Shown here piece by piece: positions 22,623-31,074 of a stretch of 38,393 bases of DNA; position 1 is the stretch's first letter, and every line of letters starts with the position of its first letter. The position numbers were made by a program, and so were the translations under genes. The notes beneath the pieces are model-generated. The model had not been told where the DNA came from. It saw only the letters and a list, made by a program, of their open reading frames with translations, and made no database searches. The DNA is taken from the NCBI GenBank assembly GCA_946061515.1, contig CAMGRL010000016.1, forward strand, positions 1-38,393, given 5' to 3'. The DNA is from an uncultured Clostridia bacterium (lineage in GTDB: Bacteria > Bacillota > Clostridia > Oscillospirales > Oscillospiraceae).

Positions 22623-23423
22623 GTTATGAAAATTCTTCAACGTGTTACCGTGATCCTTTTTATCGTCGTCCTTGCGGCCTATATTGGGATCAACGCATAC
22701 ACCCGTGCGGCGGTAGACTCCACCCCGCCGCAGATTTCCTGCGATACGGGCACCATTGAGGTCTCTGTTTCCGACCCGGAAAGCGTTCTGCTCCAGGGCG
22801 TCACCGCTAAAGATAACCGGGACGGCGATCTGACTTCTTCCATTATGATCAAGGGCGTGACCAACCTGTTGAGCGGCAACACCGCCCGGGTGTCCTATAT
22901 CGTTTTTGACTCCTCCAACAACATGGCCACCTGCCAGCGCACCATCCGCTACACCGATTATGAAAAGCCCCGCTTTTCCTTAAGCGAGCCTCTCATCTAC
23001 CCTGTGGAGGGTCCGGTGATGGTTCTTGGCCGGCTCAACGCCACGGACTCGGCCGGGGAGGACATCTCCGGCAACATCAGCATTGTCTCCCAGAACGTGA
23101 ATATGTACGCCGCCGGCACCTATTTTATTACCGCCCAGGTCACCAACAGCCAGGGCGACATCGAATCGGTAACGCTGCCGCTGATCATCTCCTCCACGAA
23201 AAAGCAGCTGGTGGAGCTGAAAGAATATCTGGTCTACCTGGACCAGGGGGCAAACTTCAATTCCGGCAGCTATGTCTCCTCCGTGACGGACAGCGCCGGC
23301 GCGGTCTACGATCCGTCTCATGTGAGCGTGGAAGGACAGGTCGACACCGCTGTCCCGGGTACTTACTATGTGTCTTATTCTTTCCAGACCTGTACGGTGA
23401 TCCTCACCGTCGTCGTCAGGTAA
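22623..23423 (+). CDS. Membrane-anchored Ig-like (cadherin/HYR-type) surface protein
   Basis: 266 residues. An uncleaved-looking N-terminal hydrophobic segment (about 5-24, VTVILFIVVLAAYIGINAY) is followed by three beta-sandwich-like segments. The first has the D-R-DGD-L-T-S-x-I motif of bacterial Ig-like domains (AKDNRDGDLTSSIMI). The second ends with a TYFITAQVTNSQGD strand, and the third with GTYYVSYSFQ. ATG 22623 follows GAGAGG. It precedes a Wzz-kinase fusion by 10 bp and so is probably co-transcribed with it. An outer-surface role linked to the polysaccharide/kinase system is inferred from this context. Confidence 0.75.
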   Translation, partial: VMKILQRVTVILFIVVLAAYIGINAYTRAAVDSTPPQISCDTGTIEVSVSDPESVLLQGVTAKDNRDGDLTSSIMIKGVTNLLSGNTARVSYIVFDSSNNMATCQRTIRYTDYEKPRFSLSEPLIYPVEGPVMVLGRLNATDSAGEDISGNISIVSQNVNMYAAGTYFITAQVTNSQGDIESVTLPLIISSTKKQLVELKEYLVYLDQGANFNSGSYVSSVTDSAGAVYDPSHVSVEGQVDTAVPGTYYVSYSFQTCTVILTVVVR

Positions 23424-23433
23424 GGGGGAAACC

Positions 23434-24876
23434 ATGAACAATAAAACGGATTTCTTCAAATGGTCTGAGATCGAGCCCCTGTGCCTTATCCGGCTCCTCC
23501 TGCGCAAGCTCTGGCTGCTGGTGCTGGCCTTTTTGATCGGATATATGAGCATATCCATCGTTCTGGGCAACCTGGTCTCCCGTTCCTTCAGCTGCAGCGC
23601 CACCTTCGCCGTCACCTCCAATTCCAACGGCAGCTACTACAGCAACAGCTCCGCCGCCTCTGATGTGGTCAACATCTACTCCCAGCTGCTTCAGGGCCGT
23701 TTCATGGATGACCTGATCCTGAAGGATCTGGGCAGCAGCGTCAGCGGCTCCATCAACGCCACTCAGCTGGGCGACACCAACCTGATCAGTCTGACGGTCA
23801 GCTCTGACTCCCCCAAGGACGCCCTGCTCATCATGCAGTCCATTATGCGCAACTACAAGGAGCTGTCGGAATACGTCTCCTCCTCTGTTGTGCTGAACCA
23901 GCTGAACACCCCCAATGTGTCCATCTCCGTCAACCAGGTATACAATGTAAGAGACCTGGGCAAAAAGACGGGGCTGGTTCTGGCCCTGGTCATGGCCTGC
24001 GCCATCATCTATATGGAGATCTCCCGGGGCGCCATTCAGAACATGTCCGCCGCGAAAAACCGGCTGGACGGACGGATCATCGGCTCTGTCCCCCACGAGT
24101 CGGCCAGGGGTTCGGGTAAGTCCCCCTTCCGGCGGCGCAAGCGGAGAGATCTGCACATCTCCTCCTCTGCCATCAGCTTCGCCTTTACCGAGTCTGTCCA
24201 CAATATTGCCTCACGGGTGGAGCATGAGCAAAGCAAAGGCAAACAGGTGTTCCTGTTCACCAGCGTTACCGAAGGCGAAGGAAAATCCACCATCGCGGCC
24301 AACACCGCGCTGACCCTGGCCACCAACAATGGCTCCGTGCTGTTTATTGACCTGGACCTGCGCCGCCCGGTGCAGACCGACATTTTCAACGTTAAGCCCG
24401 CCAAAAACGCCTCTTTCGGCGATCTGTTGGTCTCCGGGGCCGACCCACGGACAATTCTGAACTCCACCATTGCCGACCCCTCCTCCGGCATGGAAATGCT
24501 GCTGAGCAACCGCTCCTATACCGACACCATTGACCTTCTTTCTTCCCCTTTGCTGGCCCAGGTGATCGCGCTGGCCCGGACAAGGTTCGATTTTATCGTC
24601 ATCGACTCTCCCCCGCTGGGTTATTTTGCCGACAGTGAAGTGCTCAGCGATTTGGCGGACGGAACGCTGCTGGTGATCCGGCAGAATATCGTCCCCGCGC
24701 CGGAGATCAACGACGCTATCGACTCGCTCAAAGCCTGCAAAGCGGATTTTCTCGGCTGCATTCTCAACGATATGCAGCATCTCTCCCGCCACCTGAGATA
24801 CGGCTATGGCTATCATTACGGCTATGGCTATGGCAGCAAATACGGGTACGGATACGGAAAAAGTGCGAAGAAATAA
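23434..24876 (+). CDS. Wzz-domain / BY-tyrosine kinase fusion, copy 1
   Basis: 480 residues. Two transmembrane segments (about 25-47 and 180-196) frame an extracytoplasmic chain-length-determinant (Wzz) domain. The cytoplasmic kinase domain has Walker A SVTEGEGKST at 277-286, Walker A' VLFIDLDLRRP at 302-312 and Walker B FIVIDSPP at 387-394. The C-terminal autophosphorylation cluster (455-475) has nine tyrosines in Tyr-Gly alternation. In most Firmicutes the Wzz part (CpsC) and the kinase (CpsD) are separate proteins; here they are fused, as in Proteobacterial Wzc. It controls polysaccharide polymerisation or export in known systems. Its dedicated phosphatase is probably the CpsB-type gene upstream. 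Confidence 0.9.
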   Translation: MNNKTDFFKWSEIEPLCLIRLLLRKLWLLVLAFLIGYMSISIVLGNLVSRSFSCSATFAVTSNSNGSYYSNSSAASDVVNIYSQLLQGRFMDDLILKDLGSSVSGSINATQLGDTNLISLTVSSDSPKDALLIMQSIMRNYKELSEYVSSSVVLNQLNTPNVSISVNQVYNVRDLGKKTGLVLALVMACAIIYMEISRGAIQNMSAAKNRLDGRIIGSVPHESARGSGKSPFRRRKRRDLHISSSAISFAFTESVHNIASRVEHEQSKGKQVFLFTSVTEGEGKSTIAANTALTLATNNGSVLFIDLDLRRPVQTDIFNVKPAKNASFGDLLVSGADPRTILNSTIADPSSGMEMLLSNRSYTDTIDLLSSPLLAQVIALARTRFDFIVIDSPPLGYFADSEVLSDLADGTLLVIRQNIVPAPEINDAIDSLKACKADFLGCILNDMQHLSRHLRYGYGYHYGYGYGSKYGYGYGKSAKK

Positions 24877-24896
24877 GCCGCGTTTTGAGGTCAACT

Positions 24897-26399
24897 ATGG
24901 AAGAAAAAGAAAAAGAACAAGAAAAAAAACAAGAAGAGCAGAATCAGATCGACATTACTGTGCTTCTGCACAACTTCCTGCCCTTCCTGCGCCGTTTCTG
25001 GGTGCTGGTGCTGGCTTTCGCGGTGCTGTGCGGCGCCTATAAATATGTGCGCCTGCGCCGTAGCTTTACGCCCATGTACCGCTCGGAGGCCATCTTCTCC
25101 GTCAGCGTGGGCTCCTCCACCAGCAATTCCGACCTGTACTCCAACGGCTTTTACTACGACAACGCCGCGGCCAAGCAGGCTGTCTCCACCTTCCCCTATC
25201 TGCTGGGCTCGGACGTGATGCGGGATCTGTTGCTGCAGGAGCTGGGTACTTCCTCTGTCAACGGAAGCATCAGTGCCTCCACCATATCCGGCACCAACTT
25301 CATGGTGCTGACCGTCACCAGCGCGGACGCCCAGGCCGCCTGCGATGTGGCCAGGGCGGTCATTACGGTCTACCCGCAGATCGGGCAGAAGGTCATCGGT
25401 GATATCCAGCTTGTGGTCAATCAGGAGCCAACCGTGGCTCTGGAGCCCTACAACAGCTTTGTCTGGCACAGCAGTGTGGCCAAAAGCGCCGCCATGGGCC
25501 TTGTCGCGGGCCTTGCCGTTCTGCTTCTGCTGGCGGCTATGCGCCGCACGGTGCTCAACGCCGACGACATCAAAAAACGGGTGAATCTCCCCTGTCTGGC
25601 CCATGTCCCCTCCGTCAGCGTCAAGCAGCGCAAGCAAAACAAGTCCGCCGGTCTGCTCATCACCCGGCAGGACTCCGCCTCCGCCTTCTGCGAATCCTTC
25701 CGGCTGCTCCGGCTGAAACTGGTCCGTACCCTGGACGAACAGGACAAGGTCATCACCTTCACCAGCTCTGTCCCCTCTGAGGGCAAGAGCTCCCTGGCGG
25801 CCAACACGGCCCTCTCCCTGGCCCAGGAGGGCAAACAGGTCCTTCTGATCGACGGCGACCTGCGCAGCCCCAGCATCAAGGGTCTGCTGGGCCTGAGCGC
25901 TCCCTCCGAAGGTCTGGGCGAATACCTGGCGGACAAGTCCAGCAAGGAGGGCATCGACTGTCTGCGCTTCAAGGATACAAACCTTGTGGTTTTGGCCGGG
26001 ACCAAGTCTTTCAGCAATCCCGCCGCCCTTCTGCGCAGCAAAAAGCTGGACGCCACCATTCAGCGGGCCCGCAATATCTTCGATTATATCATCATCGACA
26101 CGCCCCCCTGCGTTATGGCTGACGCCTCGGTGTTCGCCGCGCTGTCTGACAAGGTGGTCTATGTCGTCCGCCGGGATTTTGCCTCCCGTTCTCAGGTGCT
26201 GGATTGTATACAGTCCCTGCGCGACAGCGGCGCAAATATCTGCGGTTTCGTTCTTAACTGTGCCAAAAGCGGCGGAAACGGAAAAGGCGGCAGTTACGGT
26301 TACGGCTACGGCTATGGTTATGGCTACGGCTATGGCTACGGCCGGAAGAAAAGTGCTTACGGCTACGGCAGCAGCCGCAGATCCGCTGAAAAGGAATAA
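24897..26399 (+). CDS. Wzz-domain / BY-tyrosine kinase fusion, copy 2
   Basis: 500 residues, paralogous to the preceding gene. A Lys/Glu/Gln-rich start (residues 1-17) precedes transmembrane segment 1 (about 32-50). A Wzz-type extracytoplasmic domain and transmembrane segment 2 (about 195-217) follow. The kinase has Walker A SVPSEGKSS, Walker A' VLLIDGDLRSP and Walker B YIIIDTPP. The tail has eight consecutive Tyr-Gly pairs and then AYGYG, ten tyrosines in all. ATG 24897 follows GAGGTC, 20 bp after the previous stop; a TTG four codons upstream is less likely. Divergence from copy 1 is large outside the motifs, so the duplication is old. Confidence 0.9.
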   Translation: MEEKEKEQEKKQEEQNQIDITVLLHNFLPFLRRFWVLVLAFAVLCGAYKYVRLRRSFTPMYRSEAIFSVSVGSSTSNSDLYSNGFYYDNAAAKQAVSTFPYLLGSDVMRDLLLQELGTSSVNGSISASTISGTNFMVLTVTSADAQAACDVARAVITVYPQIGQKVIGDIQLVVNQEPTVALEPYNSFVWHSSVAKSAAMGLVAGLAVLLLLAAMRRTVLNADDIKKRVNLPCLAHVPSVSVKQRKQNKSAGLLITRQDSASAFCESFRLLRLKLVRTLDEQDKVITFTSSVPSEGKSSLAANTALSLAQEGKQVLLIDGDLRSPSIKGLLGLSAPSEGLGEYLADKSSKEGIDCLRFKDTNLVVLAGTKSFSNPAALLRSKKLDATIQRARNIFDYIIIDTPPCVMADASVFAALSDKVVYVVRRDFASRSQVLDCIQSLRDSGANICGFVLNCAKSGGNGKGGSYGYGYGYGYGYGYGYGRKKSAYGYGSSRRSAEKE

Positions 26400-26414
26400 G
26401 GAAATCGCTGCCTT

Positions 26415-26519
26415 ATGGCAGATATGAAAAAAGCACCAGTCAATGCGAGGCGTTCAAAAACAGTTACAGCCACAGTAGTTTGCTCTGCTGTGGCTGTTCT
26501 TGCAATTTATACTATGTGA
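26415..26519 (+). CDS. Possible 34-residue single-span membrane peptide
   Basis: ATG 26415, 15 bp after the kinase stop, opens a 34-codon frame. Its polar basic start (MADMKKAPVNARRSK) is followed by one hydrophobic span (TVTATVVCSAVAVLAIYTM), then TGA. The weak Shine-Dalgarno AAGGAA overlaps the end of the kinase gene. It could be a genuine small membrane protein of the kinase operon or the start of a longer gene cut by the repeat at 26580. An inverted repeat (ACAGCCACAG...CTGTGGCTGT) lies within it, without a T tract. Confidence 0.35.
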   Translation: MADMKKAPVNARRSKTVTATVVCSAVAVLAIYTM

Positions 26520-26579
26520 AAATACAAACCAAACGGAACAGTAAATCGGGCTTTACCGGGGTGTTTCGGTTTTGTACCA

Positions 26580-26750
26580 CACCAGAGCCTCCCTTGTGTA
26601 AAGGGAGGTGGGCCGCCTATAGGCGGCTCGGAGGGATTGTGCGGCAGGCATTTGCATTTTGAACACGCTTTCGGCGAAGTCGTACTGCGCAGACAATCCC
26701 TCAGTCAGCTTCGCTGACAGCTCCCTTTACACAAGGGAGCCTTTCCAAAA
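26580..26750. repeat. Long inverted repeat (MITE-like)
   Basis: The left end GAGCCTCCCTTGTGTAAAGG with GAGG following is matched by the right end CTCCCTTTACACAAGGGAGC. Inner segments GGAGGGATTGTGC and GACAATCCCTC also pair. The two arms carry different internal hairpins (GCCGCCTATAGGCGGC left; GTCAGCTTCGCTGAC right). The stretch 26520-26840 has no gene apart from the terminator at its end. Confidence 0.85.
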
Positions 26751-26763
26751 CCAGTACATATTA

Positions 26764-26798
26764 CAAAAACTGACCTGTGAGCAAATCGCAGGTCAGTT
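26764..26798 (-). terminator. Terminator of the J-domain gene operon
   Basis: A 9-bp stem (ACTGACCTG at 26769-26777 with CAGGTCAGT at 26789-26797) is followed on the minus strand by TTTTTGT. Confidence 0.8.
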
Positions 26799-26840
26799 TA
26801 ACTGTTTTATGATCACCGCCATAAGCCGGAGGGGCCTTTT

Positions 26841-27509
26841 TCAGCAGCAGCAGATGCGCCAGCCGCACATGGGGCCCAGGCACATATTGGCCGCGCAAAG
26901 GGTCAGGATCAGCCTGTCGGGGGAAATGCCGTGCTGGTAATGGACCGTGTAATTGTCATAGAAATCTCCGCCGCTTTGCAGCTGCTCCAAAAGCCGCCGG
27001 TACTCTTCGTTGCCCGGCTCGATCTCACAGGCCTTTTTGGCCGCGTCCAGGGCGGCGATCTTGTTGCCCATGTACATGTTGGCTCCGGCGCAGAGATAGT
27101 ACCACTTGCCGTCCCGCTCCGGGACGGGCACGCCGTTGAGGGCGTTCAGCGCTTCGCGGTACATGCCGTTGCGGATATAGTTCTTGGCCGCGGTGTACTC
27201 GCTGCGCTCATACTGCTGCTGTTGCTGCTGGCCGCCCCACTGGCTCCAGCCGCCCCAGCCGTAGGCGCTCTGTCCGCCGTAGGAGTTGTAGCCGCCGTAG
27301 CCGCTCTGCCCGTAGGCGTTCTGCTGGGCTGTGCCGTTTTTGATCTGGTCGTAGGCGGCGTTGATCTCGTTCATCTTCCTGGCCGCCTCGGGGTTGTCGG
27401 GGTTGCGGTCCGGGTGATACTTCTTTGCCAGGTCTCTGTATGCTTTTTTGATCTCTTCGTCGCTGGCGTCCGGCGAGACGCCCAGAACTTTATACGGATC
27501 CTGTACCAT
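26841..27509 (-). CDS. J-domain protein with Gly/Tyr/Gln-rich linker and Cys-rich tail
   Basis: 222 residues. The N-terminal J-domain (residues 1-60) has HPD at 32-34, so it can stimulate an Hsp70 (DnaK). A low-complexity linker (about 65-105) follows, rich in Gly, Tyr, Trp and Gln with a run of six Gln. A helical TPR-like region (about 110-190) comes next, with [20 protein letters not shown] and [20 protein letters not shown], and the tail ends CGWRICCC. It lacks the zinc-finger and C-terminal domains of DnaJ, so it is a class C co-chaperone. ATG 27509 (after AAAGGA) is preferred; it overlaps the DUF5685 gene by 20 bp. It is third in an operon with a membrane zinc-ribbon protein and DUF5685. 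Confidence 0.88.
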   Translation of the reverse strand: MVQDPYKVLGVSPDASDEEIKKAYRDLAKKYHPDRNPDNPEAARKMNEINAAYDQIKNGTAQQNAYGQSGYGGYNSYGGQSAYGWGGWSQWGGQQQQQQYERSEYTAAKNYIRNGMYREALNALNGVPVPERDGKWYYLCAGANMYMGNKIAALDAAKKACEIEPGNEEYRRLLEQLQSGGDFYDNYTVHYQHGISPDRLILTLCAANMCLGPMCGWRICCC

Positions 27510-28335
27510 CTGAGGGTCCTTTCTTCTTGCTGAATTTCTGATTAAACTCTGTCCATAAGCCCACACAGAGTATGTTTTTCAGGATATCCACGTCCTGCAC
27601 CAGGGGCAGCCGGTCAAATTCCCTGACGCAGTCGCCCAGGAGCATTTTCAAAATCTCCCGGAAGCGCTGCTCGTTGTCCAGCCCGTAGTAACGGCGGAAG
27701 GGATTGTAGCGGTTAAAGAGGGTGTCGCTGTCCAGGTCCATGCAGGCGTCCATCACATAGATGAAGCGGCCCAGGGACTGGCCGGTTCGGCGCAGTGTGG
27801 TGCTCCAGTAGTCCTCCCTAGGGGCAAAGATTTCCCCCATCAGCATGGCGAAGCAGTCCGCCGCCCGGTCCGGTGACTCGTCCCCTGCCTTCTCCAGTTG
27901 CCGCAGGTCCCGGATGGACAGATCCATGGCCTCACACTGGCGGGGATATTGGGCGCTGATCTGCTGATAGGCGCTTTTCAGCATGGCGGCCTCAGCCCGG
28001 GCGATGGGGTTGGAGTCGTCCTCCCAGTCGTCCGTACATTTCAGATAGGCCAGAGCCACGTTCATGTCCGCCGCGTAATCGGTAAAAGCCGTGCGCCACC
28101 AGGGTCTTGCCTCCACCAGGTGGGCAATGCACTTGCCCGTCTCCCGCTGCTCCTCCGGCTCGTACAGGGAGCCCAAAAGCAGCACCAGAAAGGTCATGTC
28201 AAAGTTCAATGTTAAGCGGCTGAGCTGGCCGTGCCGCTCCTTCAGACTGCGGCAGAGCCCGCAGTAACAGGCTTTGTATCGCTGCTGCTGCTCTTCGTCC
28301 AGCAGCTCCGTATTTGCCACCAGATAGCCGAACAT
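27490..28335 (-). CDS. DUF5685 family protein
   Basis: 281 residues. The N-terminus [20 protein letters not shown] with [27 protein letters not shown] and GSLYEP is the family pattern. Conserved Cys residues near the start (CYCGLC) and a mostly helical body (with [12 protein letters not shown] and [14 protein letters not shown]) resemble an isoprenoid-synthase-like all-alpha fold with DxxDD-like acidic pairs, but this is by eye. The function is unknown. It is the second gene of an operon. Its start lies 1 bp after the stop of the zinc-ribbon gene, and its end overlaps the J-domain gene, so the three are translationally coupled. Confidence 0.75.
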   Translation of the reverse strand: MFGYLVANTELLDEEQQQRYKACYCGLCRSLKERHGQLSRLTLNFDMTFLVLLLGSLYEPEEQRETGKCIAHLVEARPWWRTAFTDYAADMNVALAYLKCTDDWEDDSNPIARAEAAMLKSAYQQISAQYPRQCEAMDLSIRDLRQLEKAGDESPDRAADCFAMLMGEIFAPREDYWSTTLRRTGQSLGRFIYVMDACMDLDSDTLFNRYNPFRRYYGLDNEQRFREILKMLLGDCVREFDRLPLVQDVDILKNILCVGLWTEFNQKFSKKKGPSDGTGSV

Positions 28336-28336
28336 C

Positions 28337-28741
28337 TCAGGACTTTCCGGTGAAGGAGCTGCCGCACTTGCGGCAGACGATCTTGATCTTGCCGTGTCCC
28401 CGGGGCACCCGCAGGGTGGTGTGGCAGGAAGGGCAGGTAAAGAACTTGTAGTCCTTGCGCTGCACCCAGCGCTCGCGCCTTACCCGAAGCCATGCGGACA
28501 CCTTGTATTTCACCCGCATGAATTTTCCGTTCTCTTCCCGCCTGCGGTACAGATTGCGGGAGAGCATGCGGAAATAGATAAGCACCAGCAGGACAAGGAC
28601 AAGAATATAAATTATTGCCCCGGCTTTTCCGCCGGCGATGGTGCCGATAAGCACCAGAATAATGTCGATCACAAGCAGGAAAACGTTAAGCTGATCGTTT
28701 CCGTTCCTGCCCGCCATAAATTGTGCCAGACGCTGTCTCAT
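28337..28741 (-). CDS. Membrane protein with C-terminal zinc ribbon
   Basis: 134 residues. RQRLAQFMAGRNGNDQLN precedes two hydrophobic spans (about 19-36 and 40-57). A basic cytoplasmic stretch follows, then a zinc ribbon FFTCPSCHTTLRVPRGHGKI with CRKCG after it. Short proteins of this layout are widespread in clostridia, next to DUF5685 and J-domain genes. ATG 28741 is chosen for its family-like start and the GGGTGAG upstream; the frame opens nine codons earlier. It is the first gene of a three-gene operon. A TACAAT -10 lies about 45 bp upstream with no good -35. Confidence 0.75.
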   Translation of the reverse strand: MRQRLAQFMAGRNGNDQLNVFLLVIDIILVLIGTIAGGKAGAIIYILVLVLLVLIYFRMLSRNLYRRREENGKFMRVKYKVSAWLRVRRERWVQRKDYKFFTCPSCHTTLRVPRGHGKIKIVCRKCGSSFTGKS

Positions 28742-28812
28742 GCTCTCACCCAAATAACTGAATTTCAATTTATGATTGTATCACAACGTCCGGCCAATAC
28801 ATCAAAAAATTG

Positions 28813-29883
28813 TTAACAACGCTCTTTTTTTCGCTGTTCAAGGGAAAGTTCCACTATCTTTTCGCAGAGCTGTGCATAGCTCAGTCCCTCGATGGCCGCG
28901 GCCTTGGGAATCAGGCTGGCGGGGGTCATGCCGGGCAGATTGTTGACCTCCAGGCACCAGGCCCGGCCCTCTTTGTCCAGGATAAAGTCGGTGCGGGAAT
29001 AGACAGACAGGCCCAGGGCCCTGTGCAGCTTCAGTGCAGCCTCTCCTACCAGCCGGTGCTCCTCTTCCGTAATGGGGGCCGGACAGAGCTCCTGAGCGGC
29101 CAGCGCGCCGCCCTGGTACTTTGCCACATAGTCAAAGGTCATGCCCTCCGGCGGGACGATCTCAATGGTGCTGAGGTAGCGGTCCCCCAGCACGGGCTGG
29201 GTCAGCTCCCGGCCCTGAATTTTTTCCTCCACGATGACCCGGTTTCCGTACTGCAGGATATCCCGCAGGGCAGATTCAAGCTCATCCCTGGTGTCGGGCA
29301 GGGCCACGCCGATGGAGGAGCCGCCGCCCACCACCTTGACGGCGCAGGGCACAGGCAGGCTCGCTCTCAGCGCGGGGATATCCGCCTCAGTGTATGTGAT
29401 CTCGCTCCATTTGGGGGTCAGCACGCCGCAGGACTCCATAATGCGCTTGGACACAGCCTTGTCGGCGGCCATGGCGCTGCTCAGGCAGTTGGAGCCGGTA
29501 TAGGGCACGCCCAGCAGATCCAGGGCGGCCTGAATTTTGCCGTCCTCCCCGTCCGCGCCGTGGAGGCCAAGAAATACGCAGTCGGCCAGGGCGCAGACCG
29601 CCAGCACGTTCTTTCCCAGGCGGCTGGGGCTTTTATCCTTCCGGGAAGCTTTCACCGCCTCCAGGTCCGGGGCCTCCTTTTCGATGGCAACGCTGCCGCA
29701 GAAGCCGTCGGGCGCGTCAAAGGCCGCTTCCAGACTGCCCTCATAGTCCTCCAGGCCCAAAAACATATCCACAAATATGGCCTTGTGCCCCAGAGAGCGG
29801 AGGGCCTTGCACACGGAGGTGCCGGACACAAGGGCGACATGGCGTTCGGTGCTGATACCGCCGCCCAAAACAACAATTTTCAT
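28813..29883 (-). CDS. ddl: D-alanine--D-alanine ligase
   Basis: A 356-residue ATP-grasp ligase that joins two D-Ala for peptidoglycan precursors. The motifs are GGGISTERHVALVSG at the N-terminus, FLGLHGADGEDGKIQAALDL and GVPYTGSN, the ATP-grasp loop VVGGGSSIGVA, VEEKIQGRELTQPVL, the omega-loop YVAKYQGG, and the metal site CLEVNNLPGMTPASL. The Lys-Tyr of the omega-loop is that of D-Ala-D-Ala rather than D-Ala-D-Lac enzymes. ATG 29883 suits the AAAGGA spacing better than ATG 29889. It is single, transcribed away from the EFR1 gene, with no mur genes nearby. Confidence 0.93.
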   Translation of the reverse strand: MKIVVLGGGISTERHVALVSGTSVCKALRSLGHKAIFVDMFLGLEDYEGSLEAAFDAPDGFCGSVAIEKEAPDLEAVKASRKDKSPSRLGKNVLAVCALADCVFLGLHGADGEDGKIQAALDLLGVPYTGSNCLSSAMAADKAVSKRIMESCGVLTPKWSEITYTEADIPALRASLPVPCAVKVVGGGSSIGVALPDTRDELESALRDILQYGNRVIVEEKIQGRELTQPVLGDRYLSTIEIVPPEGMTFDYVAKYQGGALAAQELCPAPITEEEHRLVGEAALKLHRALGLSVYSRTDFILDKEGRAWCLEVNNLPGMTPASLIPKAAAIEGLSYAQLCEKIVELSLEQRKKERC

Positions 29884-30148
29884 ATGCATTGATCCTTTCG
29901 CTTGCTATTTTATTAAGATACCACCTGCCGGGTCAAAGCACAAGAAAAAGATGAAAAAAATGCTTGCCTTTTTGCTGTTTCCTTTTCTGGCAATAACTGC
30001 CTTCGGTTCCATCACGGAACCGGGGAAAACTATGGCCAGGCGTTCTCTTTCCCGCTCTTTCCTGTCCTTTATCATCGCCGGTCAATGCCTGCCGGTCTGT
30101 TTTCGGCGCATTCCCTTTGTTTTTCTCCCCTCTGCTTCCCTTCTCCGC

Positions 30149-30177
30149 TTGCTGTCCCGAAAAAAGTATGCTACAAT
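30149..30177 (+). promoter_or_regulatory. Promoter of the EFR1-type ferredoxin gene
   Basis: TTGCTG (30149-30154), a 17-bp spacer ending in an extended TATGC, and TACAAT (30172-30177) lie about 35 bp before the ATG. The rest of 29890-30213 holds only a weak hairpin (30004-30022) and an unsupported ORF. Confidence 0.7.
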
Positions 30178-30213
30178 ATTTAAAATAATTTAACCAAATC
30201 GGGAGGCAGAGCC

Positions 30214-30999
30214 ATGATTCTTTACTTCTCCGGCACCGGAAACAGCCGCTACGCCGCCAGCCTGATCGCGTCCCAGACAGGGGACGAGCTGATGAGCATG
30301 AACGATATTCTCCGCGCCAGGATACGGGGCGATGCGGACGCCCGGTACGACTTTCACTCGGACAGTCCCTTTGTGTTCGTCTGCCCCACCTACTGCTGGC
30401 GCATGCCCCATGTGGTGGAGGACTTTCTCCGGAAGAGCCGCTTTTCCGGGGACATGCGGGCCTATTTTGTGCTGACCTGCGGCAAGAGCACCGGCCCCTC
30501 GGCAAAACACGCGGAGCTGCTCTGCGGCGAGCTGGGTTTCAAATTCATGGGTCTGTCCTCCGTGATCATGCCCGAAAACTATATTGCCCTGTTCGACTCC
30601 GCCAGCTATGACGACGCCCTGGCCATGATCCGCGCCGCCGTTGCCCCTATTGAGAGCACAGGCAGAATGATCGCCTGCGGCAGGACCATTGAAGACCCCA
30701 ACGGCGGCTACACCCGCTCCCTGCACACCAAAATGAACGAGACCTTCTATAAGCTGCATATCAGCGACAAACCCTACCGGGTCACGGAGGACTGCATCGG
30801 CTGCGGACAATGCGAGACGATCTGCCCCCTGGCCAACATTCGCCTGGAGGAGGGCCGGCCCGTCTGGGACGGCAACTGCACCCAGTGCATGGCCTGTATC
30901 AGCATATGCCCCAGAGACGCCATCGAATATGGCCTGAAAACCCGGGGCAAGCGTCGCTACTATCTCCGCGCAGACGGCTCCCAGCTGAAGAAGGATTGA
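30214..30999 (+). CDS. EFR1-type flavodoxin/ferredoxin fusion protein
   Basis: 261 residues. The N-terminal flavodoxin-like domain begins MILYFSGTGNSRYAA, whose SGTGNS loop binds the FMN phosphate, and extends to about 170. The C-terminal part is a two-[4Fe-4S] ferredoxin with CIGCGQCETICPLANI and CTQCMACISICPRDAI motifs. This is the EFR1-family layout, a soluble electron carrier or oxidoreductase common in anaerobes; its partner is unknown. GGGAGG precedes the ATG. It is monocistronic. Confidence 0.92.
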   Translation: MILYFSGTGNSRYAASLIASQTGDELMSMNDILRARIRGDADARYDFHSDSPFVFVCPTYCWRMPHVVEDFLRKSRFSGDMRAYFVLTCGKSTGPSAKHAELLCGELGFKFMGLSSVIMPENYIALFDSASYDDALAMIRAAVAPIESTGRMIACGRTIEDPNGGYTRSLHTKMNETFYKLHISDKPYRVTEDCIGCGQCETICPLANIRLEEGRPVWDGNCTQCMACISICPRDAIEYGLKTRGKRRYYLRADGSQLKKD

Positions 31000-31074
31000 T
31001 TAACAAACTGTTAAAGTTCCGAAATCCAGACAAAAGCGCCCTTTTGCGTCTTGAGCACAGGATGATTTTGTGAT

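Noticed and set aside
28810-29892. Open frame of 360 codons on the plus strand
   Set aside because: Antisense to ddl, which has every D-Ala ligase motif.
29951-30193. Plus-strand frame of 81 codons with a signal-peptide-like start (MKKMLAFLLFPFLAI)
   Set aside because: No Shine-Dalgarno, the rest is Arg/Ser/Phe-rich and unconserved in style, and the promoter of the next gene lies inside it. Kept as unlikely.
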